This document shows positions 55,091-63,750 of a DNA stretch of 64,000 nucleotides, piece after piece; positions within the stretch are counted from its first letter, which is position 1; the number at the start of each line of letters is the position of its first letter. A program made the translations under genes and the position numbers. Under the pieces are notes generated by a model that had not been told where the DNA came from, searched no databases, and saw only the letters and a program-made list of their open reading frames with translations. The stretch comes from Candidatus Zixiibacteriota bacterium (GTDB lineage: Bacteria > Zixibacteria > MSB-5A5 > SM23-73-2). Location of the stretch: NCBI GenBank assembly GCA_030615745.1, contig JAUWYR010000002.1:27470-91469 (forward strand), given 5' to 3'.

Positions 55091-56080
55091 ATGAGATTAG
55101 AGAATATAGGTGAGTTCGGTCTTATCGAGCTTTTCAGAAAATCGTTTCCTTCAAAAAATAAAAGAGTGATATTAGGATTAGGGGATGATTGTGCGGTGTT
55201 AAAAACCAATCCCAAAAAGTTTTTGCTTTTTACCACAGATTCTATGATGGAGAAAGTCCATTTTGACCTGAATTATTTTACCTGGGAACAAATCGGCAAA
55301 AAGGCGATTGTATCAAATATAAGTGATATTTCCGCTATGGGTGGAGAGCCAATATCTTGTTTGGTCTCTTTAGGTCTTCCAAAAAAGATGAAAACAGATG
55401 ATGTTTTAAAATTGTATTCTGGAATGAATAAGATAGCAAAACTTTTTAGATTCTCAATCTCAGGTGGAGATGTATTTCTCTCAGATAAAATTGTGATAAC
55501 TATTGCCCTTTTAGGAGAGGTTAAGCCTTCATTTTTGAAAAAAAGGTCAGGTGCAAAAACAGGCGACCTTTTATGCGTAACCGGAGAGCTCGGCGAATCT
55601 CAAGCAGGATTAGAGCTATTGAAAAAATATAAAAAACTTACAAAGTTTCCCTTGAATAAAGAGATACTCAGGAAACACTTAAATCCTTCTCCCCGGTTAA
55701 AAGAGTCAAAAATTTTAGTTAGAAATTTAAAAGTCACATCTATGATAGATATATCCGATGGTCTTTTAGGTGACCTTTTCCATATATTAGAGGAAAGCAA
55801 AGTTGGCGCAATACTTTTTAAGGAAAAAATTCCTGTAAGCAAAAGGGTAAAAAAAATTACACACCTTTTAAAAAATTCACCCCTACACTATGCCCTTCAT
55901 TCAGGTGAGGAATATGAGCTTTTGTTTACTATTAAGAGAAAAGATATCGAATCGCTGAAAAAACTGAAGATTAAAGTATCAGTTATTGGAGAGATCACGG
56001 ATAAACTAAAAAAGATTGAGATGGTTGATAAGAGAGGGAAGAAAAGGGTTTTGAAAAAGAGGGGGTATGTGCATTTTTAA
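55091..56080 (+). CDS. thiL: Thiamine-monophosphate kinase
   Basis: The 329-residue protein phosphorylates thiamine phosphate to thiamine pyrophosphate. Family motifs are GLGDDCAVLKT, TTDSMMEKVHFDL, KAIVSNISDISAMGGEP and SISGGDVFLS with its ATP and metal-binding Asp residues, and MIDISDGLLGDLFHI. Length is normal. It directly follows the propeller gene. A ThiD2-like gene at 61526 is the other thiamine gene in the window. Confidence 0.95.
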   Translation: MRLENIGEFGLIELFRKSFPSKNKRVILGLGDDCAVLKTNPKKFLLFTTDSMMEKVHFDLNYFTWEQIGKKAIVSNISDISAMGGEPISCLVSLGLPKKMKTDDVLKLYSGMNKIAKLFRFSISGGDVFLSDKIVITIALLGEVKPSFLKKRSGAKTGDLLCVTGELGESQAGLELLKKYKKLTKFPLNKEILRKHLNPSPRLKESKILVRNLKVTSMIDISDGLLGDLFHILEESKVGAILFKEKIPVSKRVKKITHLLKNSPLHYALHSGEEYELLFTIKRKDIESLKKLKIKVSVIGEITDKLKKIEMVDKRGKKRVLKKRGYVHF

Positions 56081-56096
56081 TAATTGGAGTGTAAAG

Positions 56097-56112
56097 CCCC
56101 GCCTAAGGCGGA
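56097..56112. repeat. Short CCCCGCC-TAA-GGCGG palindrome
   Basis: CCCCGCCTAAGGCGGA lies in the thiL-dockerin gene gap. It is a reduced form of the CCCCGCC hairpins at 14222 and 31551. Confidence 0.6.
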
Positions 56113-56238
56113 ATCTACGACTTCAGCTTTACTTTGCTCTTTTTCGTGTTTTTCACTGGCAAATAATAACTTACGAGGGTGTCTGAGATTAAAAGGACGG
56201 CTTAGAGGCAATTTTTTCTGTTTTTAAGTGGTTTTTGC

Positions 56239-56267
56239 TTGACTTTTACTAATCCTTGAGTTATGTT
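56239..56267 (+). promoter_or_regulatory. Promoter of the first dockerin-repeat gene
   Basis: TTGACT (56239-56244) and TATGTT (56262-56267) are 17 bp apart. The same hexamers and spacing are kept in the duplicated copy (58243-58271), whereas bases downstream differ, supporting a real promoter. The leader is about 85 nt and ends in AGGAGG. Confidence 0.75.
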
Positions 56268-56358
56268 TAGATAGAATTCCTAAGAATTTCAGGTTTTGGG
56301 TTTTTTTATAGTTTTTGGCACAATGATATTTTTCTAACCCTTTAACCCAGGAGGTAAA

Positions 56359-57906
56359 ATGAAGAAAGGACTTCTTATGGTGGTAATCTTTCTTTGTCTG
56401 AGCTTGCCGGCTTTTGCCCAGGACACCCTGCTGTGGAGCCGCACCTACGGGGGGAGTTCTTTTGACGATGGCCATTCTGTCCAGCAGACCACAGATGGGG
56501 GGTATATAGTGTCGGGATGTTCAGAGTCTTTTGGTACCGGCCCCGGTGATGTCTATCTGATCAAGACGGACTCTCTCGGTGACACCCTGTGGAGCCGCAC
56601 CTACGGGGGCAATGCCCCTGTATGGGATTGGGGCTATTCTGTCCAGCAGACCACAGATGGGGGGTATATAGTGGTGGGAGCTACACAGTCTTTTGGTGCC
56701 GGCGAGTGGGATGTCTATCTGATCAAAACCGATTCCAGCGGTGACACCCTGTGGACCCGCACCTACGGGGGCAGTGGAATAGACTGGGGCTATTCTGTCC
56801 AGCAGACCACAGATGGGGGGTATATAGTGGCAGGAGGGACGACCTTTCTTGGTGCCGGCTTTACCGATGTCTATCTGATCAAGACCAACTCCCTCGGCGA
56901 CACCCTGTGGACCCGCACCTGCGGGGGGGGTAACTATGATGTGGGCTGGTCTGTCCAGCAGACCGCAGATGGGGGGTACATAGTGACGGGGAGGACAGAA
57001 TCTTTTGGTGCCGTCAACAATGTTGTCTATCTGATCAAGACCGTCTGCCTCGGCGACACCCTGTGGACCCGCACCTACGGGGGAAGTGGCGAGGATCAGG
57101 GCTGGTTTGTCCAGCAGACCACAGATGGGGGGTATATAGTGGCAGGAGAGACAGGGTCTTTTGGTGCCGGCAATGCGGATGCCTATCTGATCAAGACCGA
57201 CTCCCTCGGCGACACCCTGTGGAGCTGCACCTACGGAGGCAGTGGCGGTGATTGGGGCTATTCTGTGCAGCAGACCACAGATGGGGGGTATATAGTGGCG
57301 GGAGAGACAAGGTCTTTTGGTGCCGGCGCGTACGATGCCTATCTGATCAAGACCGACTCCCTGGGTGACACCCTGTGGAGCCGCACCTACGGGGGCCCCT
57401 ATAATTATTTGGCTTACGCACGAACCTTTGTCCAGCAGACCACAGATGGGGGGTATATAGTGTCGGGACGGACATTATCTTTTGGTGCCGGCGGTTACGA
57501 CGTCATGCTCACCAAGTTTGACTCCCTGGGGAACAGCTGTATCGGAAAGTTTGTCTCATCTACTGTTATGAGTGTTTCTCCCACAGTTACCAGCCCAGCC
57601 ACGGTGGTAGATACACCTGCCACCATAGTCACCAGCCCTACGGAGACAGTGACATCGCCTGCCACTGAAGTTACGACCGTGTGTGTGCTCATCTGCGGCG
57701 ACGTCAATGGAGATGGAGGTATAAACTTATCAGATGTAATCTATTTAGCAAACTATTTGCTTAAAAGCGGAGACCCACCAGACCCAATTTATCTAGCTAA
57801 TCCCAATGGGGATGGAGTAATAAACTTGGCTGACGTCATATACTTAGCCAACTACTTGATTAAAAGTGGTCCTGCTCCGTATGGTTGTGGAAACTATGGA
57901 CAGTAA
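56359..57906 (+). CDS. Secreted repeat protein with C-terminal dockerin-like domain, copy 1
   Basis: The 515-residue protein has a signal peptide (GLLMVVIFLCLSLPAFAQ), seven repeats of about 52 residues (DTLWSRTYGG ... SVQQTTDGGYIV ... DVYLIKTDSLG), a linker rich in TSPAT, and a C-terminal type I dockerin-like domain with two calcium loops, DVNGDGGINLSD and NPNGDGVINLAD. The repeats are likely beta-propeller blades. The domain may anchor the protein or bind a cohesin, but no cohesin gene is in the window. Codon use is clearly GC-richer than the neighbours, and the repeats are nearly identical at DNA level. Strong AGGAGG upstream. Confidence 0.85.
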   Translation: MKKGLLMVVIFLCLSLPAFAQDTLLWSRTYGGSSFDDGHSVQQTTDGGYIVSGCSESFGTGPGDVYLIKTDSLGDTLWSRTYGGNAPVWDWGYSVQQTTDGGYIVVGATQSFGAGEWDVYLIKTDSSGDTLWTRTYGGSGIDWGYSVQQTTDGGYIVAGGTTFLGAGFTDVYLIKTNSLGDTLWTRTCGGGNYDVGWSVQQTADGGYIVTGRTESFGAVNNVVYLIKTVCLGDTLWTRTYGGSGEDQGWFVQQTTDGGYIVAGETGSFGAGNADAYLIKTDSLGDTLWSCTYGGSGGDWGYSVQQTTDGGYIVAGETRSFGAGAYDAYLIKTDSLGDTLWSRTYGGPYNYLAYARTFVQQTTDGGYIVSGRTLSFGAGGYDVMLTKFDSLGNSCIGKFVSSTVMSVSPTVTSPATVVDTPATIVTSPTETVTSPATEVTTVCVLICGDVNGDGGINLSDVIYLANYLLKSGDPPDPIYLANPNGDGVINLADVIYLANYLIKSGPAPYGCGNYGQ

Positions 57907-57965
57907 ACGGTAAACGGAAAACGGAAAACAGTAAACAGAAAACAGTAAGAGATGAAAGAAATTCA

Positions 57966-58005
57966 AAAGTTGGGGCAGAGGTTTAACCCCTGTCCCAGCT
58001 TTTGT
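57966..58005 (+). terminator. Terminator after dockerin copy 1
   Basis: AGTTGGGGCAGAGG pairs with CCCCTGTCCCAGCT (one mismatch or wobble) across TTTAA, followed by TTTTG. The second gene has the matching hairpin at 59951. Confidence 0.7.
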
Positions 58006-58238
58006 GACCGCACTTAATTAGTTGCGTCAGGAGCTACTCCTGATGGTTGAAAAGTAAACATAAATGTTTACACTCCATACAACTCTTCGTTGGTGCGGGA
58101 ATTGTCGTCAAGACCCGTTCCGGGGATTTCCCGCACCCCAACTAAACTTGGTGTTTTTCACCAAAAGATAATAAATAGTGCAATGTCTAAGATTGAAAGG
58201 ATGATTTAGAGGCAATTTTTTCTGTTTTTAAGTGGTTT
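58006..58238. other. Gene-free gap between the two dockerin genes
   Basis: No gene is seen. A TCAGGAG-CTA-CTCCTGA hairpin lies at 58027-58043, and a TGGTGCGGGAA/TTCCCGCACCCCA element at 58091-58138 contains an internal ACCCGTTCCGGGG. From about 58200 the sequence repeats the upstream region of the first gene. Confidence 0.7.
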
Positions 58239-58242
58239 TTGC

Positions 58243-58271
58243 TTGACTTTTACTAATCCTTAAACTATCTT
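58243..58271 (+). promoter_or_regulatory. Promoter of the second dockerin-repeat gene
   Basis: TTGACT (58243-58248) and TATCTT (58266-58271) with 17 bp between, in the duplicated leader that is otherwise diverged by several substitutions from copy 1. Confidence 0.75.
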
Positions 58272-58363
58272 TATATAAAGTTCCCAAAGATTTCAGTTTT
58301 TGGTTTTTTTTATAGTTTTTGGCGCAATGATATTTTTTCTAACTCTTTAACTCAGGAGGTAAA

Positions 58364-59899
58364 ATGAAGAAAGGACTTCTTATGGTGGTAATCTTTCTTT
58401 GTCTGAGCTTGCCGGCTTTTGCCCAGGACACCCTGCTGTGGACCCGCACCTACGGGGGCAGTTCTTATGATGAGGGCTATTTTGTCCAGCAGACCACAGA
58501 TGGGGGGTATATAGTGGTGGGAAGGACATACTCTTTTGGTGCCGGCGGTGGTGATTTCTATCTGATCAAGACCAACTCAACAGGCGACACTTTATGGACC
58601 CGCACCTACGGGGGGAGTAACGATGAGTGGGGCCATTCTGTCCAGCAGACCACAGATGAGGGGTATATAGTGGCGGGAGTCACATGGTCTTTCGGTGCCG
58701 GCGGCTCGGATGTCTATCTGATCAAGACGAACTCAACAGGTGACACTCTGTGGACCCGCACCTACGGGGGCAGTTCTTCTGATGAGGGCTGGGTTGTCCA
58801 GCAGACCACAGATGGGGGGTATATAGTGACGGGATACACATCTTTTGGCACCGGCGGTGGTGATGTCTATCTGATCAAGACCGACTCAACCGGCGACACC
58901 CTGTGGACCCGCACCTACGGGGGCAGTAGCGGTGATTGGGGCATTTCTGTCCAGCAGACCACAGATGGGGGGTATATAGTGACGGGAGCCACACGGTCTT
59001 TTGGTGCCGGCAGTAGGGATTTCTATCTGATCAAGACCGACTCAACAGGCGACACCCTGTGGACCCGCACTTATGGAGGTAGCAATTATGAGCACGGCTG
59101 GGCTGTCCAGCAGACCACAGATGGGGGGTATATAGTGATGGGTGGGACAGGATCTTTTGGTGCCGGCGGTTACGATGCCTATTTGATCAAGACCAATTCA
59201 ACGGGCGACACCCTGTGGACCCGCACCTACGGGGGCAGCAATGATGATTGGGGCAATTCTGTCCAGCTGACCACAGATGGAGGGTACATAGTGGCGGGAG
59301 TGACATGGTCTTTTGGTGCCGGGCAAGAGGAAGTCTATCTGATCAAGACCGACTCCCTCGGCGACACCCTGTGGAGCCGCACTTACGGGAAGAGTTATGA
59401 TGATGGGTTGACTTGGGTCCAGCAGACCACAGATGGAGGATACATAGTGTTGGCATGGACAAGGTCTTTTGGTGCCGGCGGTTCGGAGGATGTCATGCTC
59501 ACCAAGTTGGATTCATTGGGGAACACCTGTATCGGAAAGTTTGTCTCATCTACTGTTATGAGTGTTTCTCCCACAGTTACCAGCCCAGCCACAGAGGTAA
59601 CCTCCCCTGCCACTGAAGTCACCAGCCCCCCGACGATAGTGACATCGCCTGCCACTCAAGTCACGACAGTGTGTGTGCTCATCTGCGGCGACGTCAATGG
59701 AGATGGAGGTATAAACTTATCAGATGTAATCTATTTAGCAAACTATTTGCTTAAAAGCGGAGACCCACCACCAGACCCAATTTATCGAGCTAATCCCAAT
59801 GGAGATGGAGTAATAAACTTGGCTGACGTCATATACTTAGCCAACTATTTGATTAAAGGTGGACCTGCTCCGTATGGTTGTGGAAACTACCAACCTTAG
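58364..59899 (+). CDS. Secreted repeat protein with C-terminal dockerin-like domain, copy 2
   Basis: The 511-residue protein is a paralogue of the gene at 56359: the signal peptide and first 30 residues are identical, there are again seven repeats, and the C-terminal 65 residues (DVNGDGGINLSD, NPNGDGVINLAD) are nearly identical. The middle repeats differ, with NSTGDTLWTRTYGG favoured over DSLGDTLWSRTYGG. It arose by tandem duplication including promoter and terminator. Base composition is GC-rich as in copy 1. The DxDxDG calcium loops suggest extracellular use. Confidence 0.85.
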   Translation: MKKGLLMVVIFLCLSLPAFAQDTLLWTRTYGGSSYDEGYFVQQTTDGGYIVVGRTYSFGAGGGDFYLIKTNSTGDTLWTRTYGGSNDEWGHSVQQTTDEGYIVAGVTWSFGAGGSDVYLIKTNSTGDTLWTRTYGGSSSDEGWVVQQTTDGGYIVTGYTSFGTGGGDVYLIKTDSTGDTLWTRTYGGSSGDWGISVQQTTDGGYIVTGATRSFGAGSRDFYLIKTDSTGDTLWTRTYGGSNYEHGWAVQQTTDGGYIVMGGTGSFGAGGYDAYLIKTNSTGDTLWTRTYGGSNDDWGNSVQLTTDGGYIVAGVTWSFGAGQEEVYLIKTDSLGDTLWSRTYGKSYDDGLTWVQQTTDGGYIVLAWTRSFGAGGSEDVMLTKLDSLGNTCIGKFVSSTVMSVSPTVTSPATEVTSPATEVTSPPTIVTSPATQVTTVCVLICGDVNGDGGINLSDVIYLANYLLKSGDPPPDPIYRANPNGDGVINLADVIYLANYLIKGGPAPYGCGNYQP

Positions 59900-59950
59900 G
59901 CGGTAAACGGAAAACGGTAAACAGAAAACAGTAAGAGATGAAAGAAATTC

Positions 59951-59989
59951 AAAAGTTGGGGCAGAGTCTAACTCCTGCCTCAGCTTTTG
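59951..59989 (+). terminator. Terminator after dockerin copy 2
   Basis: AGTTGGGGCAGAG and CTCCTGCCTCAGCT form the stem and TTTT follows; same position relative to the gene as in copy 1. Confidence 0.65.
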
Positions 59990-60535
59990 TGACCGCACTT
60001 AATTAGTTGCGTCAGGAGCTACTCCTGATGGTTGGATGGTGTCGGGACGAGGTCCCGACACAACTTGAAAAAGTGATTTCCAATCTTCTGGTTTATTAGT
60101 GGGAATAAAAATTTTATTCATAATGAGTCTCCTATTGAGAATTTTCGATAACTCGTTCATATCTTAAGTTCGTAGGTACATACCTCTGGCTTTAGTCTTT
60201 TTTCATTAACCATCGGGCGACCACAAGGGGCTCCCCTACGTATTAGTGTAATGTCCCACAAATAGCTTTACTATCCTGTCATTCCTAAGCTTTGCGAGGA
60301 ATCTCGGCAAGAGATTGCTTCGTCCCACGTGGGCTCGCAATGACAGTGTAAAGAAATGTTAGAGACACTACATTAGGTTTATTTTTTGGTAAACAAAGAA
60401 GCATTTATAGGAATATCAGGAGTTACCTCCTGACACCCATTCCGTAAAGTTAAAACATAAAAAAGATTTGCTTAATCTTTTTCATCCGCTCAATCCGTTG
60501 AAAGTAAGCTCTTTTATATATTTTTTTAAATTTTT
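59990..60535. other. Gene-free stretch rich in dispersed repeats
   Basis: I find no credible gene here. It holds a TCAGGAG/CTCCTGA hairpin (about 60011-60027), a GTCGGGACGAGGTCCCGAC hairpin (about 60041-60059), a family C element with GAGATTGCTTCGTCCCACG and CTCGCAATGACAG (60277-60346), another TCAGGAG-TTAC-CTCCTGA hairpin near 60416 and a family E fragment (TTCATCCGCTCAATCCGTTG) near 60480. Confidence 0.7.
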
Positions 60536-61408
60536 TCATCTGTTGGGAATCGCCACACCATACTTTAAAAGACAATCTAACCATTCTACTGTCTGGTCCG
60601 GATGGGAGGGGAGATTGTTGTAATAGCCCCAGCCTCCATCCTCATGCTGATAATCTATTAAATGCTGGATGCACTCCTTCACCCAAGGATTATCTTTATC
60701 ATATCCAATCGAAAGAAACATCTCCAAAGGATTTTCAACAGGCTCTTTCCATCTTTCTTGGTGCTTTAAAACCGCCTCGACAGCCTTTTTGATAACTTCT
60801 GAATCAGCTCCCTCATCTGCTGAGATCAAGCCTTTCACCACCGACTCCATTGTCCACATATCAGTTTTTTGCAAATCAAAAGACCCGGTATGTGATGGCC
60901 AGCCACCCTCTTTGTTCTGCATCCTTTTCAAAAACTCAACACCTTTTTTAACCTCGGAACTTTCCTTCAACCCCGCTTCAGCCAAAGTTGTGATGACCTC
61001 TCCTGTTATCCAGGTAACAGAGTAGGTAGCGCTGAACCAGACCCACTCAGGGTCTAAAGCAGATTTTAGCTCCTCTGATTCTGACCAGCCACCATCATCT
61101 CTTTGCTTTTTCAAAAGAAAAAATCTCCCCTCCTTTATTAAACCTGAATCCTTTTTTTCACCAGCTCTTAAAAGTAGTTGGATTATATTTGTAGAATCGC
61201 AAACAGAAGATGGAGGTTTTTTCTTCTCCTCCCACCTCCCTAACCACGACCATCCACCATCTGAGTTCTGTGCCAAAATAGTCATATCATATGCCTTTTT
61301 GAATCCCAAATCATCAGTTTTATTTAATGCTACATAAAGTAATAGCTTATGATATGTCTTGCCATTTTTTAAAATATATGAGATCGGATCATATTTAAGT
61401 TTGAACAT
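60536..61408 (-). CDS. Squalene-cyclase/prenyltransferase-type repeat protein
   Basis: The 290-residue protein consists of alpha/alpha-toroid repeats with the QxxDGGW signature: LAQNSDGGWSWLG, KKQRDDGGWSESEE, MQNKEGGWPSH, YQHEDGGWGYYN. It lacks an obvious DxDD catalytic motif and is much shorter than squalene-hopene cyclases, so it is probably a non-catalytic or differently acting toroid. AGGAGG precedes the ATG. Its final codons and stop (NR then TGA) are formed by a CAACAGATGAAAAAAT repeat fragment. Confidence 0.8.
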   Translation of the reverse strand: MFKLKYDPISYILKNGKTYHKLLLYVALNKTDDLGFKKAYDMTILAQNSDGGWSWLGRWEEKKKPPSSVCDSTNIIQLLLRAGEKKDSGLIKEGRFFLLKKQRDDGGWSESEELKSALDPEWVWFSATYSVTWITGEVITTLAEAGLKESSEVKKGVEFLKRMQNKEGGWPSHTGSFDLQKTDMWTMESVVKGLISADEGADSEVIKKAVEAVLKHQERWKEPVENPLEMFLSIGYDKDNPWVKECIQHLIDYQHEDGGWGYYNNLPSHPDQTVEWLDCLLKYGVAIPNR

Positions 61409-61473
61409 CTTCTACCTCCTTGTATTTTACCTTATTACATCAGTTCAAATCTTACTTTTCCCTGCTTAATCTT

Positions 61474-61547
61474 CTTCATCCGCTCAATCCGTTCAATCCG
61501 CTGACCGTTCAATCCGTTGACAACTCTATCCGCTCAATCTGCTGACG
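61474..61547. repeat. Tandem repeat-family-E fragments
   Basis: CATCCGCTCAATCCGTTCAA, CCGCTGACCGTTCAATCCG and TATCCGCTCAATCTGCTGAC follow one another. The last part forms the stop and terminal codons of the ThiD2-like gene. Confidence 0.75.
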
Positions 61548-61945
61548 ATCTCCTTCTCCAGATCATAAACTTTGAACCTGATCTTTTTGAACTTTTCTCC
61601 AGATTCCTTCCTAACTAATTTCCCGAACTCTTCTAAGACCCGCAAAGCTTCCTCAGACCTTTTCAGATTAGCGTCAACGATCCCTTTTAATTTCCCCCTT
61701 TTTCTTTCTTCCCTACCCATCCCCTTTGCCCCCACATCCTTTTGACTATCTCTATGTAAAAGAAGTTTATCACTCTCAAAGTTCTCCCTGGCAACCTTAG
61801 TTATCCTATGCCTGAGAGATTTAAATCTTTTTGAGAGCTTCTCATCATTCAAATAAAATCTCGCTATATCCTCAACCACTCTCAACCCCTCTCGGGCACG
61901 ATTAAGATTAGCGTCCAGTATCCTGTAAATTTTTTTCTTGTTCAT
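61526..61945 (-). CDS. ThiD2-like domain protein (stand-alone)
   Basis: The 139-residue protein begins YRILDANLNRAREGLRVVED and contains FRSLRHRITK-type SLRHRITKVAREN and SQKDVGAKG, the pattern of the domain found N-terminal to thiamine-phosphate synthase in cyanobacteria and Aquifex and sometimes alone, called ThiD2. A related unit appears twice: DANLKRSEEALRVLEEFGKL in the second half repeats DANLNRAREGLRVVEDIARF. A role in HMP phosphorylation is proposed for the family. The ThiE domain is missing here. C-terminal SRLSG is encoded by a family E repeat. Confidence 0.75.
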   Translation of the reverse strand: MNKKKIYRILDANLNRAREGLRVVEDIARFYLNDEKLSKRFKSLRHRITKVARENFESDKLLLHRDSQKDVGAKGMGREERKRGKLKGIVDANLKRSEEALRVLEEFGKLVRKESGEKFKKIRFKVYDLEKEIVSRLSG

Positions 61946-61959
61946 AATTGATTAAAGAA

Positions 61960-62238
61960 CTACTCCCATCTCACCTTTTCATTACAATAGGGACAGAAGT
62001 ATGGGTCGTTCTCATAATACTTTCCGCAATAGGGACAGAGTTTTGGACCCTGATGAGACTTAAGTTTTTTCTGGAGACCGGGACGGGTTATAAGCCACAA
62101 CGGGAAAAACAATGGAAAAATTAATAACGTTCCTAAAAACCATCCGAAACAAACCCCTTTTGATTTACCTCTTTTCTGTGCATCACTATACACCCAGAAT
62201 GCTATTATAATTGAAACTAAAAGCCAGAGAATTTTCAT
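61960..62238 (-). CDS. Small membrane protein with a zinc-ribbon tail
   Basis: The 92-residue product has two hydrophobic segments (ILWLLVSIIIAFWVYSDA and FGWFLGTLLIFPLFFPLWLI) and a C-terminal zinc ribbon with CPYCGKYYEND and FCPYCNEK. VYSDAQKRGKSKG is a frequent motif between the spans in such proteins. Function is unknown. It lies 14 bp upstream of the ThiD2-like gene on the same strand. Confidence 0.75.
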   Translation of the reverse strand: MKILWLLVSIIIAFWVYSDAQKRGKSKGVCFGWFLGTLLIFPLFFPLWLITRPGLQKKLKSHQGPKLCPYCGKYYENDPYFCPYCNEKVRWE

Positions 62239-62287
62239 AATCCTAAATCTTTTAATTAATAGTATTCAAAAAACATATAGAATCGAA

Positions 62288-63391
62288 TCATTTATGAGTA
62301 AAGTTTTTATAAAACGGAGGTTTTATTATCTCCGAAGTAAATGGTTTTTCTCTTATTAGAATATCAATTTTTTCTCCAACTTTTGCAAATTCTTTAGGAA
62401 CATAGCCCAATCCAATTCCCTTCTTTAGAGAAGGAGAAAAGATTCCGCTGGTCACATTCCCGATTCTCCTACCATCTTTACAAATATCATAACCCTTACG
62501 TGGAAAACCCTTCTCTTTCAAAACGAAACAGACCAATTTCCTTTTTGTCCCTTCCTTTTTTATCTTAACAAGGACATCCTTACCTATAAAATCTCCTTTA
62601 TCCAACTTAACAACCCAACCAAGCCCAGCTTCATAAGGATTTGTTCTCTTATCTATATCGTTCCCATACAAAGCATATTTCATCTCCAGTCTCAAGGAGT
62701 CCCTTGCACCTAATCCTATTGGTTCAATCTCATATTCTTTTCCTGCATCCATTATTGAATTCCACAAATTTTCTGCATCCTCAGGTTGGATGTAGAGCTC
62801 AAATCCATCCTCACCGGTATATCCGGTTCTGGAGAAAAGCATATCCACACCCGAAATCCTGCCAGAAGTTGCCCAGTAATATCTTAATTTGCTTAAATCG
62901 AGGTCTGTGATTCTGGATAAGACCTTCTCAGCATAAGGACCCTGAATTGCCAGAAGCGCAGTTTCATCGCTTTTGTTTAAAAGCTTAACATTCCCAAAAA
63001 GATTTTCTTCCAGCCATTTGAAATCTTTATCGATATTGGAGGCATTGACCACTAACATATAATAATTGGGCACTTTATATACCAGAAGGTCATCCACAAC
63101 TCCACCTTCAGGATAGCACATACAGCTATATTGAACTTGATATGTCTCTAAATTTGCCACATCATTTGTGGTAACCTTCTGCAAAAAGGCTAAAGCACCT
63201 TTTCCATGAACCTCGAACTCGCCCATATGGGTGATGTCAAAAAGACCGACTTTTGACCTCACCTTTCTGTGTTCCTCAATTATCCCCCGAAATTGAACCG
63301 GCATCAAATACCCTGCGAATTCAATCATCTTAGCCCTATTTTTTATGTGAACATCGTAGAAAGGGGTTTTTTTGGGGGTTGTATTTTGCAT
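62288..63391 (-). CDS. gcvT: Aminomethyltransferase, glycine cleavage T protein
   Basis: The 367-residue protein transfers the aminomethyl carbon from the H protein to tetrahydrofolate. Motifs: FYDVHIKNRAKMIEFAGYLMP, FDITHMGEFEVHGKGAL, NDVANLETYQVQYS, GGVVDDLLVYK with the folate-binding Asp, and SRTGYTGEDGFELYI. PIGLGARDSLRLEMKYALYGNDI completes the signature. Length is standard. Other glycine cleavage genes are outside the window. Confidence 0.96.
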   Translation of the reverse strand: MQNTTPKKTPFYDVHIKNRAKMIEFAGYLMPVQFRGIIEEHRKVRSKVGLFDITHMGEFEVHGKGALAFLQKVTTNDVANLETYQVQYSCMCYPEGGVVDDLLVYKVPNYYMLVVNASNIDKDFKWLEENLFGNVKLLNKSDETALLAIQGPYAEKVLSRITDLDLSKLRYYWATSGRISGVDMLFSRTGYTGEDGFELYIQPEDAENLWNSIMDAGKEYEIEPIGLGARDSLRLEMKYALYGNDIDKRTNPYEAGLGWVVKLDKGDFIGKDVLVKIKKEGTKRKLVCFVLKEKGFPRKGYDICKDGRRIGNVTSGIFSPSLKKGIGLGYVPKEFAKVGEKIDILIREKPFTSEIIKPPFYKNFTHK

Positions 63392-63600
63392 AAAAACCTC
63401 AACTCTTTTTTTCTTCTTTTAAAAATAATGAATTTGAAAGAAATTGAAAGGGAAAAATTTGAAAATAATTCTTTCGGCAAGGATTTCATCTGTGCCGGCA
63501 CTTCTGCTATCAGAAAAGTCCTGAAAATCCTCAAGTTTGTCTATAAAGTTTAATCTCAGTATTCTACTTTTCAGGCCGATAATAAAAGTGTATAAATGTC

Positions 63601-63629
63601 TTGACAAATGAAAAAATAATACGTATATA
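63601..63629 (+). promoter_or_regulatory. Strong promoter of the cold-shock gene
   Basis: TTGACA (63601-63606) and TATATA (63624-63629) are 17 bp apart, close to ideal sigma-70 hexamers. The leader to the GTG start is about 115 nt. Confidence 0.8.
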
Positions 63630-63686
63630 TATTTAAGTATAGGTAGGAAGGTTAAGATAGGTTTTTGTCAGATCGAAATTATTCTG

Positions 63687-63725
63687 CCACGAAAGCTTAT
63701 TTTTGACGGCTTTCGTGGTTTTTTA
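63687..63725 (+). terminator. Terminator-like hairpin in the cold-shock gene leader
   Basis: CCACGAAAGC (63687-63696) pairs perfectly with GCTTTCGTGG (63709-63718), loop 12 nt, followed by six T residues. It lies between the promoter and the ribosome-binding site of the same gene, so it is either an attenuator or a cold-responsive leader structure. Confidence 0.75.
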
Positions 63726-63750
63726 TTTACAAAAGAAAGGAGGTGATTTT

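Noticed and set aside
56280-56345. Sigma-54 promoter (TTTTTGGCACAATGATATT) before the dockerin genes
   Set aside because: The GG of a -24 element is present but the GC of the -12 element is missing in both copies, while the TTGACT/TATxTT pair is conserved.
56359-59899. Tandem 150-bp DNA repeats as a CRISPR or satellite array
   Set aside because: The repeats are in frame and encode protein blades; they are part of two secreted-protein genes.
63429-63554. Possible 41-codon gene between gcvT and the cold-shock gene
   Set aside because: It has no ribosome-binding site, promoter or recognisable sequence.
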